From contig NC_054535.1 in NCBI RefSeq assembly GCF_017654505.1, positions 50,886,348-50,950,347 of the forward strand: 64,000 nt of DNA, written 5' to 3'. The DNA comes from Polyodon spathula (taxonomy: Eukaryota > Chordata > Actinopteri > Acipenseriformes > Polyodontidae). Within the stretch, counting starts at the first letter, position 1. Each line of letters starts with the position of its first letter. Both the position numbers and the translations under genes were made by a program. The notes below the pieces were generated by a model. It was not told where the DNA came from and searched no databases. It saw only the letters and a list, made by a program, of their open reading frames with translations. Below are positions 1-11,370 of the stretch, piece by piece.

Positions 1-19
1 CACTTAACTTGGTGTGTGA

Positions 20-253
20 TTTTGAAGGTGATAGGTTACACCTGAGCTAATTTAGGATTACTGTTACAAGAGGGGTGGACACTTATCCAACCAAGCTATT
101 TCAGTTTTGATTTTTAATTAATGTTCTACAAATTTCTAATATTTTTTCACTTGGAAGTTGTGGGGTAGGATGTGTAGATAAATGAAAAAAAAAAAAAAAA
201 AACTCCAGGCTATAAGGCAACAAAAGGTGAAAATTTTGAAAGTGTGTGTGTGT
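20..253 (+). mobile_element. Tc1-like transposon terminal fragment
   Basis: Only the terminal, non-coding part of a Tc1/mariner-type element is seen. It contains the stretch about GAGCTAATTTAGGATTACTG followed by GGACACTTATCC, a homopolymer A run at about 185-202, and AGGCTATAAGGCAACAAAAG, which is the subterminal inverted-repeat sequence common in fish Tc1 elements. A second copy of the same fragment lies at 63541-63790. No transposase remains here. The outer end runs into a (TA)n tract, consistent with the TA target of this superfamily. Confidence 0.6.
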
Positions 254-254
254 C

Positions 255-257
255 CAT

Positions 258-347
<90 letters not shown>
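255..347. repeat. (TA)n microsatellite
   Basis: About 46 TA dinucleotides with one phase slip near 268. It separates the Tc1 terminal fragment from the 3' end of the non-LTR retrotransposon. It reads as Tyr-Ile repeats in several frames, which are not proteins. Confidence 0.95.
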
Positions 348-349
<2 letters not shown>

Positions 350-359
350 GATTTTCCAT

Positions 360-2275
360 TACATGAGAATAGATGTTGAACTTCATGCCGATTTGAACTC
401 GGCTCTCGCCAAGATAAGCACCAACTAAGACATAGCTTTGCAGTAAACTAATGTGATCCATCTGCATCTCCATCCATTTGCGTTGTTTTCCATTTGATGT
501 AGCTATCCTTCTCTCTGGTGTTGATTGCTTAAGTGCAATGCTGGCTCCAGGGATCAGCTCATTTTGCCTCCCCAGCGCATCAGCACACACAACGGCTGCG
601 ATATTGGCTCCGGGGATTAACCCAGTGTGGTCTCCCCAGCACATCAGCATGACAACCATCTGGATTGAGCTAAGTAGGGTACATCTCTGGGGTCTTCAAG
701 TGGGCACCTTCCATTCTCTGTGTTTCGTTGACTAGCCCACAACACCTCAAGAGGGCTCAACAGTGATTTTGACGTCCCAGCATCACCCTCCTCCATCCCC
801 CACTCAGCTCAGCCCAGCACTTACCTGTACATCAGTGTTGCTTTCTTTATATTGTGCTTGAATCTTTCCGTCTCAACCACAGCCAGTTGCTGCTCCTTTC
901 TGCTGCTTCAGATAAGTTTACTGTGTGACGCAACTCTTGGCCACTGACCCCGACGTCTCTGAGACCGGATTGTAGAGTGTGTCACAAATCCTCGGCAACC
1001 CACCTCCACTGGGTAAACTCGGACTCTCCATCCTCACTGTTCCTCTTCAGCAGCTAGTTGAGCATACCGGAGTTTCTTCCTCTCATACACCTCATCCACA
1101 GCATCTTCCCATGGCACTGTTAACTCTACCAGATGAACAAGGCGTGCTGATCCAGACCACAAGACAATGTCTGGTCGAAGGTTAGTGGTAGCAATCTCAG
1201 GTGGAAAAATAAGCCGTTGACCAACATCTGCCACCATCTTCCAGTCTCTAGCAGCTTCCAATTGTCCTGGGCCAGGCTTGGTTTTAACACCTTTTCTTGG
1301 TGGTTGCTCTCCTGGATGGAGGAATATTGTATTTTGTGTGTAACGCTTTGATGGAACTGGTGGCAACTTATTGGTCAGGTTACACTTGTCTTCCAATGCT
1401 AAAGCCAAACATCGCAGCACCTGGTCATGGTGCCAAGTAAACCGTCCTTAGCTAAGACCCACCTTACATCCTGTCAAAATGTGCCTTAATGTTGCAGGTA
1501 ATGAACACAAAGGACATGAGGGATCCTCACCCACCCAGAGGTTTAGGTTCTGTGGTGATGGGAGAATATCATTTGCTGATCTGATGAGGAAACTGATCCT
1601 GCTCTGTTCCATTGCCCATAGTTCTTGCCAGCCGATCTTGAGTTGTTCCACACTCTCCCATCTCATCCATTCTCCCTGCTTGGCCTGGGAAACGGCCTTT
1701 ACATACCTCATCCTCTCCTGCTTTTGCACCTCGTTGACTACCAGCTTCCTCCATTGAGCCGGGGTTGCCTTATGCCATGTAGGAGGAGCTGAACTGAGAC
1801 CAAAACCTCCTTTTCCATGCTGAACTTGCCCCATAATAGCTCCAATTCGAAGGGCAGCCTTAGCATCTTCCACAGCTTTCTTTGCCATCCATTTTCTTCC
1901 AGTTTGCAACACAGGTGCTGCCTCCCTTACGCATTTGTCAAGTGAATCTACTAATGTCATTTCCAGTCGGACTTTGGTGCACTTAAACTCCTCGGTTAGA
2001 GCAGAGATTGGTAGCTGCAGTATTCCTTTACCTTAAAGTCCCACACTGCTGAGGCAGCGTGGCACTCCCAACCATTTCCTGAAGTATGAACTGATTAAAG
2101 CTTCCAGCTTCTCAACTGTTGTCAAGGAAACCTCATACACAGTTAGTGGCCACAGCAGTCTTGGCAGTAGACCAAACTGAAAGCATCAGAATTTCAGTTT
2201 GCCTTGTAAAGCATTGCTGTCTATGCTTTTCAACCCTTCCACTGCTTGTTGTCTAACTTCTCCCACACAATATAT
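360..2275 (-). mobile_element. Non-LTR retrotransposon, RLE type, 5'-truncated copy
   Basis: The minus strand carries the last part of a reverse transcriptase, a CCHC zinc motif and a restriction-like endonuclease, then a 3' untranslated region at about 360-1000. The order and motifs fit non-LTR elements that encode a C-terminal PD-(D/E)XK nuclease (the R2/NeSL/Utopia-like group) rather than an APE nuclease. The copy is 5'-truncated in the RT at about 2270, as is usual for target-primed reverse transcription. A second copy of the endonuclease and 3' UTR is at 46419-47257 on the other strand. The 3' end stops at the (TA)n tract. The exact clade is not decided. Confidence 0.75.
1034..2265 (-). 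pseudogene. RT thumb, CCHC zinc motif and restriction-like endonuclease (broken)
   Basis: Reading from 2265 down, one frame gives an RT C-terminal region with LPRLLWPLTVYEV and RKWLGVPRCLSSVGL, then a stop or shift near 2030. A frame open from 1960 to 1448 follows. It ends in a zinc motif CPLC..H....C (C-X2-C-X8-H-X4-C) and is stopped by an in-frame TAA just after KVGLS. The same frame resumes with GRFTWHHDQVLRC and continues to 1034 through RPDIVLW...LVELTVPWED, the PD...E core expected of an R2-type restriction-like endonuclease. The stop looks like a single CAA-to-TAA change. In a live element this protein would nick the target and prime cDNA synthesis; this copy cannot make it whole. Confidence 0.75.
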
Positions 2276-2280
2276 ATACA

Positions 2281-3520
2281 CACTGAGTGTACAAAATATT
2301 AGGAACACCTGCTCTTTCCATGAAATAGTCCGACGAGGTGAATCCAGGTGAAAGCTATGATCCACTTCAATCAGTGTAGATGGAGGTGAGACAGGTTAAC
2401 GAAGGATTTTTAAGCCTTGACACAATTGAAACATGGATTGTGTATGTGTGCCATTCAGAGGGTAAATAGGCAAGACAAAAAATGTGTTTAAGTGCCTTTG
2501 AACGAGGTATGGTAGTAGATGCCAGGCGCGCCGGTTTGAGTGTGTCAAGAACTGCAATGCTGCTGTGTTTTTCACGCTCAGCAGTTTCCTGTGTGTATCA
2601 AGGGTGGTCCACCACCCAAAGGACATCCAGCCAACGGCAGGCCAGTAGTCGAAAATGGCTCATTGATGAAAGAGGCTAAAGGTGGCTGACACGAATTGTG
2701 CAGAGCAACATACGGGCTACAGTTAGTAAACTGACAGTCCAGTACAACATTGGTGCCGAAAGACCCATAAAAGAATGCACAACTCGTCGTACCGTGACAT
2801 GAGTGGGGTATGGCAGTCGACGACCTAACAGAGTTCCACTTCTTTCAGCAAAACACAAGAAACTGCGGTTGCAGTGGGCTAAGGAACGAAAATACTGGAC
2901 ACCGAAGGATTGGAAAAACATTGTCTGGTCTGATGAGTCCTGGTTCCTGCTGTTTCATGCTGAGGGGACTATTTGGGTGTGGAGAAAACCACATGAGTAC
3001 ATGCATCCATCATGCCACGTGTCAACATTGCAGGCTGGTGGTGGTGGTGTGTGTTTTCATGGCACACATTGGGCCCCTTGATAAAAGTGGAGCAACGTTT
3101 GAATGCCACAGGATATCTGAACATCATTGCCAATCTGGTGCAGCCCTTCATGGCAGCAGTGTATACATCTGCTAATGGATTTTTTCAGCAGGATAATGCC
3201 CCGTGCCACAAGGCTAGGATTGTCCAGGAATGATTCGAAGAACATGACAGTGAATTCAGCTTACTGCAGTGGCCTGCCCAGTCACCAGATCTCAATCCAA
3301 TCTGTGGGATGAGATGGAACGAGCTATTCGGAGTAGAGATCCACTACCAGCCAACTTGACACAACTGTAGGAAGCATTGGAGTCAACATGGGCCAGCATC
3401 CTTGTAGAATGCTTTCGACACCTTGTACAGTCCATGCCCTGACGAATTGAGGCTGTTCTGAGGGCAAAAGGGGGTGCAACTCAATATTAGGAAGGTGTTC
3501 CTAATGTCTTTTACACTCAT
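2281..3520 (+). mobile_element. Tc1/mariner-like transposon, near full length
   Basis: Inverted termini are visible: GAGTGTACAAAATATTAGG at the left (from about 2284) and its complement, CCTAATGTCTTTTACACTC, at the right (ending about 3518), followed directly by TATATA. The element is about 1.24 kb, the size of a single-gene Tc1-like transposon, and encloses one transposase relic on the + strand. TA flanks on both sides fit TA target-site use. Confidence 0.85.
2483..3345 (+). pseudogene. Tc1-like transposase (DD34E type), broken
   Basis: The N-terminal helix-turn-helix region reads LSAFERGMVVDARRAGLSVS. Stops interrupt the frame after DERG (TAA near 2676) and after RRTVT (TGA near 2800). The catalytic core then shows VWSDESWFLLF (first Asp) and, after a frameshift near 3050, FFQQDNAPCHKA (second Asp) and [12 protein letters not shown]. 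The third acidic residue should follow NPI as an NPIEHLW-type motif. Here NPI runs almost directly into a downstream [14 protein letters not shown] stretch in another frame, so the Glu seems to have been deleted. The protein would be inactive even apart from the stops. Confidence 0.8.
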
Positions 3521-3544
3521 ATATATATATATATATATATACAC

Positions 3545-4540
3545 AATTTGGTTTATTCAGTATTCTAAATACTAGTGGAATATTACTGGCCATGTAAACG
3601 CAGTCACACTAACAACTACACATAGTATGCTGTGGTGCACTTCATAATATCTTTAATTTCTGGACAGTTCATTTTAAGGGTTAGTTTATTCATTACAATT
3701 TTGCTATTTCATTTCTCACAGTGTACGAAAACTTTGGTAGGATCTGCAGTATCTGAACTAATCTCTGTTCAGTAATAAACTAACATTGCTGAAGAGACTG
3801 ATCATGGCGGATAAACGGTGAGGACGGATATGTGATGGACGGATACGCGATGGATTACTGTACCTTCGAATTCCTGGCTAGTGAACGTTCAACAGTTTTA
3901 GATACTGTGATCTTTAGTTGCTTTTGTGCATTTTGATTTTAAGTGAACTGTGACATTATGGCTGTATCAAGCACTATATTCTGCAATTTTGAGTACTGAC
4001 TTTGGATACTGTTTTAATTTTGGAAACCTGTTGTTTTTTAATCTTTTGTAAATTGCATTGTCTTTTACGTTTTACGCTGTTCTGTGTATGGGTAACATTT
4101 TGATTTCATTTTGCTGTTGGGTCATTAATGGGAAAGTTTACATACTGTTGCAATACGTACCGGATTTAAAATGATGTACTGTGTTACAGTTCACGTGTCC
4201 ACAGTCCTCTCTTCTGGCAATTGATATTTTCAGAATCATATTGTTCTGAATTAAAGTACTACTCCGTTGAAAATATAGATATTTATATCTAAAGCCTACC
4301 TATTTTAAAACACAGTCCTTCCAGCTATGTATTTATTGACATTGTATCTTTTTTGCATTCAATGAAAAAACGGACAAGAGTTGGAACTAGTGGTTGCAAT
4401 CCCAAGGCTTTTTCTGAATCCTGGGATTTTAGTGTCTTTAAGTTGTTTTTTCGATGTTTTGCATACACACACTTTTTATGGAGCTTATGGAGAAATGGTA
4501 CGTTGTAAAATCGACAATGTTTTTTTATGCTATTAAAATC
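3545..4540. other. Intergenic, no gene recognised
   Basis: AT-rich sequence without a convincing reading frame or conserved motif. An untyped interspersed repeat is possible near 3780-3850, where GGACGGATA-like words recur. Confidence 0.5.
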
Positions 4541-4544
4541 GGCC

Positions 4545-4855
4545 AGGGTGTCCTCGGCTCACTGCGCACCAGCGACCCCTGTAGTCTGGCTGGGCGCCTG
4601 CGGGCTTGCCTATAAGCTGCCCAGAGCTGCGTTGTCCTCCGACGCTGTAGCTCTGGGCTGGCTGCGTGGCGGGCCTGCAGAGTGAAAAGAAACAGCCGGC
4701 TGATGGCACACGATTCGGAGGACAGCGTGTGTTCGTCTACGCCACTCCCGAGTCAGAACAGGGGTGGTAGCGGTGAGCTGAGCCTATGTACAATTGGATA
4801 TCTCAAATCGGGTGAAGTTAATTGCTGACTACTAAATAAAATAAAATAAAAGTAT
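4545..4855 (+). mobile_element. SINE-like element with (AAATA)n tail
   Basis: A GC-rich island in an AT-rich setting ends in a (AAATA)n simple tail at about 4835-4850, the usual 3' structure of a SINE. Its middle (GCGCACCAGCGACCCCTGTA, then GTTGTCCTCCGACGCTGTAG) can be lined up with a degenerate copy at about 34018-34290, which also has a tRNA-like head with a B-box-like GGTTCGTGTCC. I see no clear A/B boxes in this copy, so it may be head-truncated. The family name is unknown to me. Confidence 0.55.
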
Positions 4856-4977
4856 ATGACTTAAAATTTTGGAAGTAATATGAAATGAGTGAATCTTTAC
4901 ATTTATGGCAATTTAAACAGTTACACGACCAGATTAACAATGGGTTTAAACACGTAGTCAATTAAACTTAGATTTAA

Positions 4978-5374
4978 CTAAACACTTCCATTTTATTTTC
5001 TCTTTAAACTAAGCAGGGGTAGGCTAATTCTGCTTACCCCCAAAAACAAAGTCTCCTTTCACTTTTGAAGTTCTCCGTTCGCTCACTGTACCGTCTCTTC
5101 TCTTGCTCTCCTCTCTCTGACCATCTCAGCTTTTCCAGCTTTATCTCGCAGGCAATCAGGTAATTACACAATTAAACTCAATTGATAATTACTCTTGACA
5201 ACCCCATGGTCTTAAAACCCATTACTTTATTTCCCAGTTTGTTTATGTTGTCTTCACATTTTATTATTTTAGTTTCCTATGAAACCTTCAGTAACACCTT
5301 TAACGTGATGGAGCGTGCATTCCTTACAGCCACGGCCTCACAGCTGACCAATATTGCTCTGGAATGTACACTCC

Positions 5375-5380
<6 letters not shown>
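4978..5380 (-). repeat. Interspersed repeat, left arm of a distant inverted pair
   Basis: About 400 bp that reappear almost unchanged in reverse complement at 13455-13865. The outer end is CTCCATCAC directly followed by TATATA; the other end is truncated relative to the second copy. The reading frame inside is not conserved protein. The longer copy suggests a solo LTR or a short-ended DNA element. Confidence 0.8.

Positions 5381-5438
<58 letters not shown>
5380..5438. repeat. (TA)n microsatellite
   Basis: About 29 uninterrupted TA units abutting the end of the inverted-pair repeat. Confidence 0.95.
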
Positions 5439-5440
<2 letters not shown>

Positions 5441-5443
<3 letters not shown>

Positions 5444-6205
5444 ATATACACACACAGTTATTTTAATGGCATCAATCAACTGAAGAAAAATAGTGTCCCA
5501 GAACTCTGGTAACCCTGCTTTGTACTTTATTGGGACCCCCAGAGTTTCCTAGGACCTTCAGTTTTTTTTAGGTCACAGTCCAGGACCCTCAATGTAGGGT
5601 TTTAAAATAAGCTGGCGACTTTATTTAAAAGTATTAAGATTATTTTTGGGTATTGTACCAAAAAACCTGCTCGTTGAATATGATATGTCCATATTCAGTT
5701 TGTGTTAAAAATGTCTACTTTTCATTAATACCATAGTCGAGTATTTTATGACAATCAGCAAAGTGTTTTTTTTTTTTTGCATCTTTGTAGTACTGGCTTG
5801 ATGCGGGGAATCTGTTTTTTAACTCTGCATATTTTATATTGTTTCCAACATTGTTACAGCCTGGGCACAAACAAAGATGGAGAAATTGATAATAGTATTT
5901 TTTAAATCTATTGTCTTTGTTTAATTCACAAATTGTTATAAATATTGCTTTTGATTTGTTATTACGAAAGACGAGATACCTTTGAACCTAATATAGATTT
6001 ATCTTGTTCAGAAGCAGTTTCAGCTACTTGCATTGTACACAGTATTTATAAATCTTGTTTTTTTTTTTTTTTTTAATCCGTTCATAATCAAATAGCTTAA
6101 GCCTTAATTTCCTGTATGTTGTATAAATCCAATATTGTCTGTGTATTTAAATATCTTGAGTTATTTGAGACTGAAGCGAAATAAGTAAATACTAATCAAT
6201 AAATA
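5441..6205. other. Intergenic, no gene recognised
   Basis: AT-rich, with poly-T runs near 5768 and 6057. No reading frame, transposon terminus or RNA signature stands out. Confidence 0.5.
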
Positions 6206-6207
6206 AA

Positions 6208-6240
6208 TAGATTGGTTGCCTTGGATAAAGGCAGCAGCTA

Positions 6241-6284
<44 letters not shown>

Positions 6285-6288
6285 TAAT
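6208..6288 (+). repeat. LINE/SINE 3' tail with (AAT)n
   Basis: The words GCCTTGGATAAAGGCAGCAG and CTAAATAATAAT form the 3' tail found on many fish L2/CR1-like LINEs and their SINEs, here followed by about 14 AAT units. Only the tail is present; a related tail is at 48376-48592. Confidence 0.65.
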
Positions 6289-6692
6289 AATTAGTCATCA
6301 AGTTACCCATTACAGAATGAAACGAAAGTAGTAATATGCAACTAAATTGAGGAATACTAAGTTATTTATGAATAGCTTCAGCATCAAACGATAATAAATG
6401 AACTAGAAAGGATAGTCTCAGAAAGACAATATTTAAACTGTTGATTATATATTCAAGTTTACTGCATTCTTCCATAGCTCAACTTCTTGAGAATGAGACT
6501 TTGCTTACATTCCAGTTTGTTTATAGCTTCCAAAGGTTATTTTTAGTGGGGTGGTCCCAAGGTTTTGCACAGTACTCTGTATAAGTTAAAGCACTAGAGG
6601 TATATTTAAGTTGAGTAAAAGAAAATATTATGCATCAGAATATTCATATACATATACATAAAAAGCATACTGAATACTTTCTTTAACTGTAG

Positions 6693-6950
6693 TACCAGAT
6701 ATTATAGCATTGGTTTTACCCATTCATACAGCAGATGTAGAGAGGGGTTTCAGGGCTTAATGTGTTGAACACACCCCTTAGAAACAGACTGGCAAGTGAC
6801 AGACTGAATACCTTCCTTGTCACAAGGGCTGAGGGACCTCACTGGAAGGAATTTGAGTGTGGGAAGGCCCTGGAAAAGTTCAGAAACAAAAAGGAAAGGA
6901 GGATCTTCTGTCCAACAGCTGCAAAAAAAAAAAGTAACATGAGTATTGTA
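6693..6950 (+). pseudogene. hAT transposase C-terminal dimerisation fragment
   Basis: One frame reads VPDIIALVLPIHTADVERGF, a match to the hAT dimerisation motif in which an acidic-Arg-Gly/Ala-Phe core precedes a conserved serine. After a one-base shift the next frame continues SGLNVLNTPLRNRLASDRLN and on to about 6950. The two frames join naturally at the Phe-Ser step, so this is one domain broken by a frameshift. No N-terminal zinc finger or RNase H-like core is seen nearby. It is a remnant of a hAT element or a domesticated-type relative; the subfamily is not decided. Confidence 0.65.
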
Positions 6951-6989
6951 GACACCCCTTGTTTCTACCAGTGTTTTTTTTAATTTTAA

Positions 6990-9700
6990 TTTTTTACTAA
7001 TATAATTGCAAAAGACATTCTAACTGACTGTATATACTAAATAAATATGACTTTGGTTTTACAGTTTTATTTTTTGCTCTTTAGAAACGAAAGCTCAGTA
7101 AACTCTATTTGCGTGTTTAAAACAAACACATTTAAGAAACAGTGGTTGGTTCTGACTCAAACATATTGACCCCCTCACTGAAGAAAATGGCCCTCTAAAA
7201 GTTTGGGAGGGGGCCACATTGACCCTCAATCAGTAAATCCTGAAGCAAACACTGCACTATTTGTGCGTATTAGGGAGAAGTTTCCTGGATCTCCCTTATG
7301 GTGAGAGCAGCACTGAGCCATTGTTTGGCAAATGTTTATTTTTATATTTGTGGCTGTGTTTTATCCCACGGTGCTTTATTGTTGCATTTTTTGTGTTCAT
7401 TATTTTCATGTACACCAGTGCTGGTACCCTATACCCTATACCCTATATAGTGCCTGTGTGCAAACTGCAATAAAACCTGGACGCCAGACTGGCGTATAGA
7501 TGAGTGTCTCTCTCTTTTATCAGCGGATACCCACACAGAAACAGAAAACCCCTATTACTGTAAGGCAAAAAAAAAAACAACCTATAATTAGTTTACTTGT
7601 AATTGTGAATTATTCTGAAATAAGAAAAAAAAAATACTGTTTACTTATTTACAGGGATGTAAATTCAAAGAAAGTGATGCTAATTAAATACCACTAGCCA
7701 ATTTCACTAAATGGTGGAGAAGTCATTGGATGATTGTTTAATTATAGTCTACTACTTTACTTGTCTAAACTGACATTGTGTAGCTGCTAGGGGTAGGAAT
7801 TTCGAATAATAAGATATTCGAATGTACCAAGAATACAACTTTCAAATACTTGAATACTCAACCTCTAATTACTCAACAATGGCAGGTCCTTAGAACATAT
7901 CAACAGCAACCACACATACCGACGCATAGATAAATACATCAACAGTAACAAACAGCTAAGCATCTAATGTATGTTAAAAATTATTTAAACAAGAAGTAAG
8001 AAATCAGAATACACAGCAGAGGGTTTTTAACTATAAAACAGAGAACTTTATAAAAAGGACCTTCAAAACTTTCAACTGCATTTTTAACACCCTTGACGAC
8101 TGGTATAAAACACACAACACGACTGCTTACTAAAAAATTTCCAGCTGAAACACAGTAAATTACTGGCAGGGGAAACTGATTTCCATGTGGGAACAGAATT
8201 ATTTGTAACACCTGATTTCAAGCTGATATCAGCAGGCGATCAGTAACAGCAGAACTCAAACAACAAAGGCTTAATATCGCCCGGGTAGTTTGCAGTCAAA
8301 ATCCAAAATAAAGTTATCCAAACCCCCCCCCCCCCCCCCCCCCCCCGCCTTTTTTTTCAGCCGAGACGCATCACATCACTGACCACTGCTCACAGTAAAC
8401 GATGCAATGCTTCCTTGCTTGTTTTTTGCCACATTCTGTGTTTTCTTCCAAAGAAGCAGATGGGTGCCTGCATTTTAGATGACTGAGCATTTATCTAATT
8501 GCTTTACAATACAAAATACTTGTGCTGCAGAGATTACATTGCACTGTGATCTTGTTTAACTTTTTTCAAAATATTTCCATGCATTGCATTATTTTATTTT
8601 TTTTAAGATGCTATTTTCATTGCTTAGCCAGTAACAGTGCTAGGTAATGAAGTGCGCCCGCCTCCCTGTCAATTATCAGTCAGGTGACAGTTGTAGAGGC
8701 TGATCACTTTTAACTTCCTCTTCTCTCAAAAATACCGTGCCAAGTTTGCACATTTTTTTCCATTTGTTTTAGAAATGAAAGAGTCAAGAACTCTGCAGGA
8801 GGACTGAATCGCTAAATAAATAAATACAATTAATAATAATAGAGTTAAACAACCTTTTCGCAAGATTCAAAGTTAAACAACCTTGCTACTGCACACAAAT
8901 TAAATATCTTTTCTTTTAAGGTTTGGTAACTTTATCCTTAAAAATGGAGTTCATGATGAATTAAAGTAAACAGAATCTAGCCCTTTGTTCGAGAAAGCCC
9001 TGTTAACTGTTTCTCTACATCCATGTAAAAAAATTTGTTGAGTGGCAGTATGCTTTGGTCAAGCACAAACAAGCTTGCCGTGTGATATCATTTAGCCCAC
9101 TGCATGTTTTTTCTGCGTGTGCCTGGATGAGCATCACTTGCGTGTGTTCACATAGATAAGGAGATCTGAGCTGCAGCTCTCTTGAATTTTGTACCTCAGC
9201 CTGCTCGCTGGCAAGGATGATATGGGCCCCTCAGACAGCCCAGTGTCTGTGATAAGGGAAAACACAGGATAGCCATACTACTTTATGACTAGCTGATACC
9301 TGATAACAAGCTGAGAAACAAGCAGTACAGTACATATTGTACATGGTTTGTGCCAGAGCCAATACTAGTATTCAGACAAACATTACAGTAATATGTGCAC
9401 AAAAAAAAGACAGACTGAAAGAGCAGGTGAGTATCTGCCGCCTGAAATAAACATTTGTATAAAGTCATATTGGCAGGGTGGCTGTTAGTCATGAAAAGAA
9501 CAGAACGTGGTCCATTGAGCCATTCTTTGAATTGCCAGTGTTTACGGTAGGATGCCTAAGCAAGTCTTTCAGAATTTCTGTCAAGATCTTTTCAAAAAAA
9601 AGTATTGCTGGTACAAACATAGGTTTTTTGATGTTCGAATTGCGATTCTAAACTTCAAACAAATGTTCAGGTATCCTTTTTTTTTAATTTAGCTGTAAAA
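6990..9700. other. Intergenic; C24 run and LTR-like scrap only
   Basis: No gene is recognised. At 7425-7447 a short CCTATA-type tandem precedes an AATAAAACCTG word that resembles the direct repeats at 37028 and 37824, so an LTR scrap is possible. At 7785-7860 TTCGAATA/ATTCGAA words resemble subterminal parts of hAT-like elements. A homopolymer of 24 C lies at 8323-8346. Confidence 0.45.
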
Positions 9701-10410
9701 CAAGTGTAATTGTACACTGTCGAATTACCTCTTAACCCTTTAAAGAACCAGTGTTTTTCAGTGGGATCCTCCCCCAGGACCAATTATTTTCTTTTGTCTG
9801 TATTTGAGGCTTCCTATAAAAATTGGAATTGGTGTTCTTTTTTTATTATTATGTATTCTGCTTGGAGAAACATGTATAAAATCATGTTATTCTATGACCC
9901 AAGGGACCTTACAATACATCCTGAAAGTTTTTTTTTGAAAAATATTGATGTTTGGACAATACTAGACATTGTTCCAGATTACATGTTTTGTTTTTTTCAC
10001 TTTCAGTGGCCATGCACGTGCATGTTGGGAAGAAAAACTTGTAAAAGTGCCTCAAAAAATGGCTGCAGTGTTTTAACGGAACATATCGCTTACCTGTGAG
10101 AATCAAGGAAATTCTCATGAAATCAACGCTCACTTAAACGTGGAAACACAAGCGTCTCATAAAAATGTTAATTGGCTAATTCAAGTGCCTTACCTAAAGC
10201 CACTATAATACGTAAGTTACCATGGTCCAAAGATGGCAGCAGGGAAGTTGATTTTTTGTTTGCAGTATTTCCTCTATCAGATTGATGTTGCAGATAACCC
10301 CACTTTGCATATTGCAAACCATGCATGGATCTAAATGCATTTGTAAAGTATCATACAGATTGTATTTACTAAGTTTCTGGTTAAAACTATTACTAAAAAT
10401 GTTTGATAAA
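9701..10410. other. Intergenic, possible piggyBac-like terminus
   Basis: TTAACCCTTTAAAGAACCAG at about 9731 has the TTAA plus CCCTTT look of the piggyBac-type MITEs elsewhere in the window, but I cannot find a matching right end. The 129-codon frame at 9710-10099 has no recognisable motif and I do not call it a gene. Confidence 0.35.
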
Positions 10411-10414
10411 CTGC

Positions 10415-11370
10415 TTCGTGGGCTTGATTCAAGTCTGGGCTTTGACTGGGCCACTCTAGGACATTCACTTTCTTGATTTTAAGCCACTCCAGTGTCACTT
10501 TGGCTGTGTGCTTGGGGTTATTGTCCTGCTGAAAGGTGAATCTGTCCCCGTCTTAGCTCTTTTGCAGACTGAAGCAGGTTTTCCTCAAGGATTTGCCTGT
10601 ATTTAGCTCCATCCATTTTTCTCTCTACCCTGACAAGCTTCCCAGTCTCTGACGGTGAAAAGCTGCCACCATCATGCTTCAAAGTAGGAATGTTGTTACC
10701 TGGGTTATGTGCTGTGTTGGGTTTGTGCCAGACATAACGCTTTGCATCTATGTCAAATAGTTCAATTTTTGTTTCATCGACCCACAGAATCTTTTGCCAC
10801 ACCGTTTCAGAGTCTCCCGCGTGCCCTTTTGAAAATTCCAAGCAGGGTTTTACATGGGCTTTTTTCAGAAATGGCTTCCTTCTTGCCACTCTTCCATACA
10901 GGCCAGATTTGTGGAGTACCTCAGCTATTGTTGACACACGGACAGTTTCTCCCATCTCAGCCATGGAACATTGTAGGTCTTTCACAGTTGTCATTGGCCT
11001 CTTGGTGACTTCTCTGACCAATGCCCTTCTTACCCGGCTGCTCAGTTTGGGAGGACGGCCTGCTCTAAGCAGATTCTGGGTGGTGTCATATACCTTCCAC
11101 TTCTTAATGATCGACTTGACTGCACTCCAAGGAATATTCAGTGCCTTTGAAATCTTTTTATACCCCTCCCCTGATCTGTGCCTTTCTACAACTTTATCCC
11201 GGAGTTGTTTTAAAAGCTCATTGGTCTTCATGGTAGTATGTTTGCTTTGAATGCACAACACAACTGTAGGATCTTAGACAGGTATATTTAATCTGAAATC
11301 ATGTGAACGACTTTTACTGCACACAGATGGTCTCCATTTAACTTAATGTGTGAATTCTGTAGGCAATAGA
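10415..11370 (-). mobile_element. Tc1-like transposon, 3'-truncated
   Basis: Minus-strand element with its 5' untranslated part at about 11262-11370 and a transposase relic below it. The 3' end is cut off at about 10415 just after the SPDLN motif, so the right terminal repeat is missing. Confidence 0.8.
10430..11228 (-). pseudogene. Tc1-like transposase, long but frameshifted and truncated
   Basis: The best preserved Tc1 frame in the window. From the Met at 11228 (MKTNELLKQLRDKVVERH) it runs open to 10518, with two helix-turn-helix segments (KISKALNIPWSAVKSIIKKW in the first) and a GRPPKLS linker. The catalytic start is [13 protein letters not shown] (first Asp). A one-base shift near 10545 ends the frame; the adjacent frame continues [13 protein letters not shown] (second Asp) to [10 protein letters not shown]. 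The sequence then breaks off before the third acidic residue. HGG is changed to HDGG. Family: DD34E Tc1-like. Inactive because of truncation. Confidence 0.85.

Noticed and set aside
182..379. Reading frames made of Tyr-Ile repeats (also at 5182, 15057, 18251, 18380, 23277, 55010)
   Set aside because: They are translations of (TA)n microsatellites and have no conserved flanking sequence.
8323..8346. C24 run (also C22 at 26110) as a structured G-quadruplex element
   Set aside because: A homopolymer of this length is more likely polymerase slippage or assembly error; no loop-separated G tracts.
9710..10099. A 129-codon + strand frame
   Set aside because: No domain, start context or splice logic; a chance frame in low-complexity sequence.
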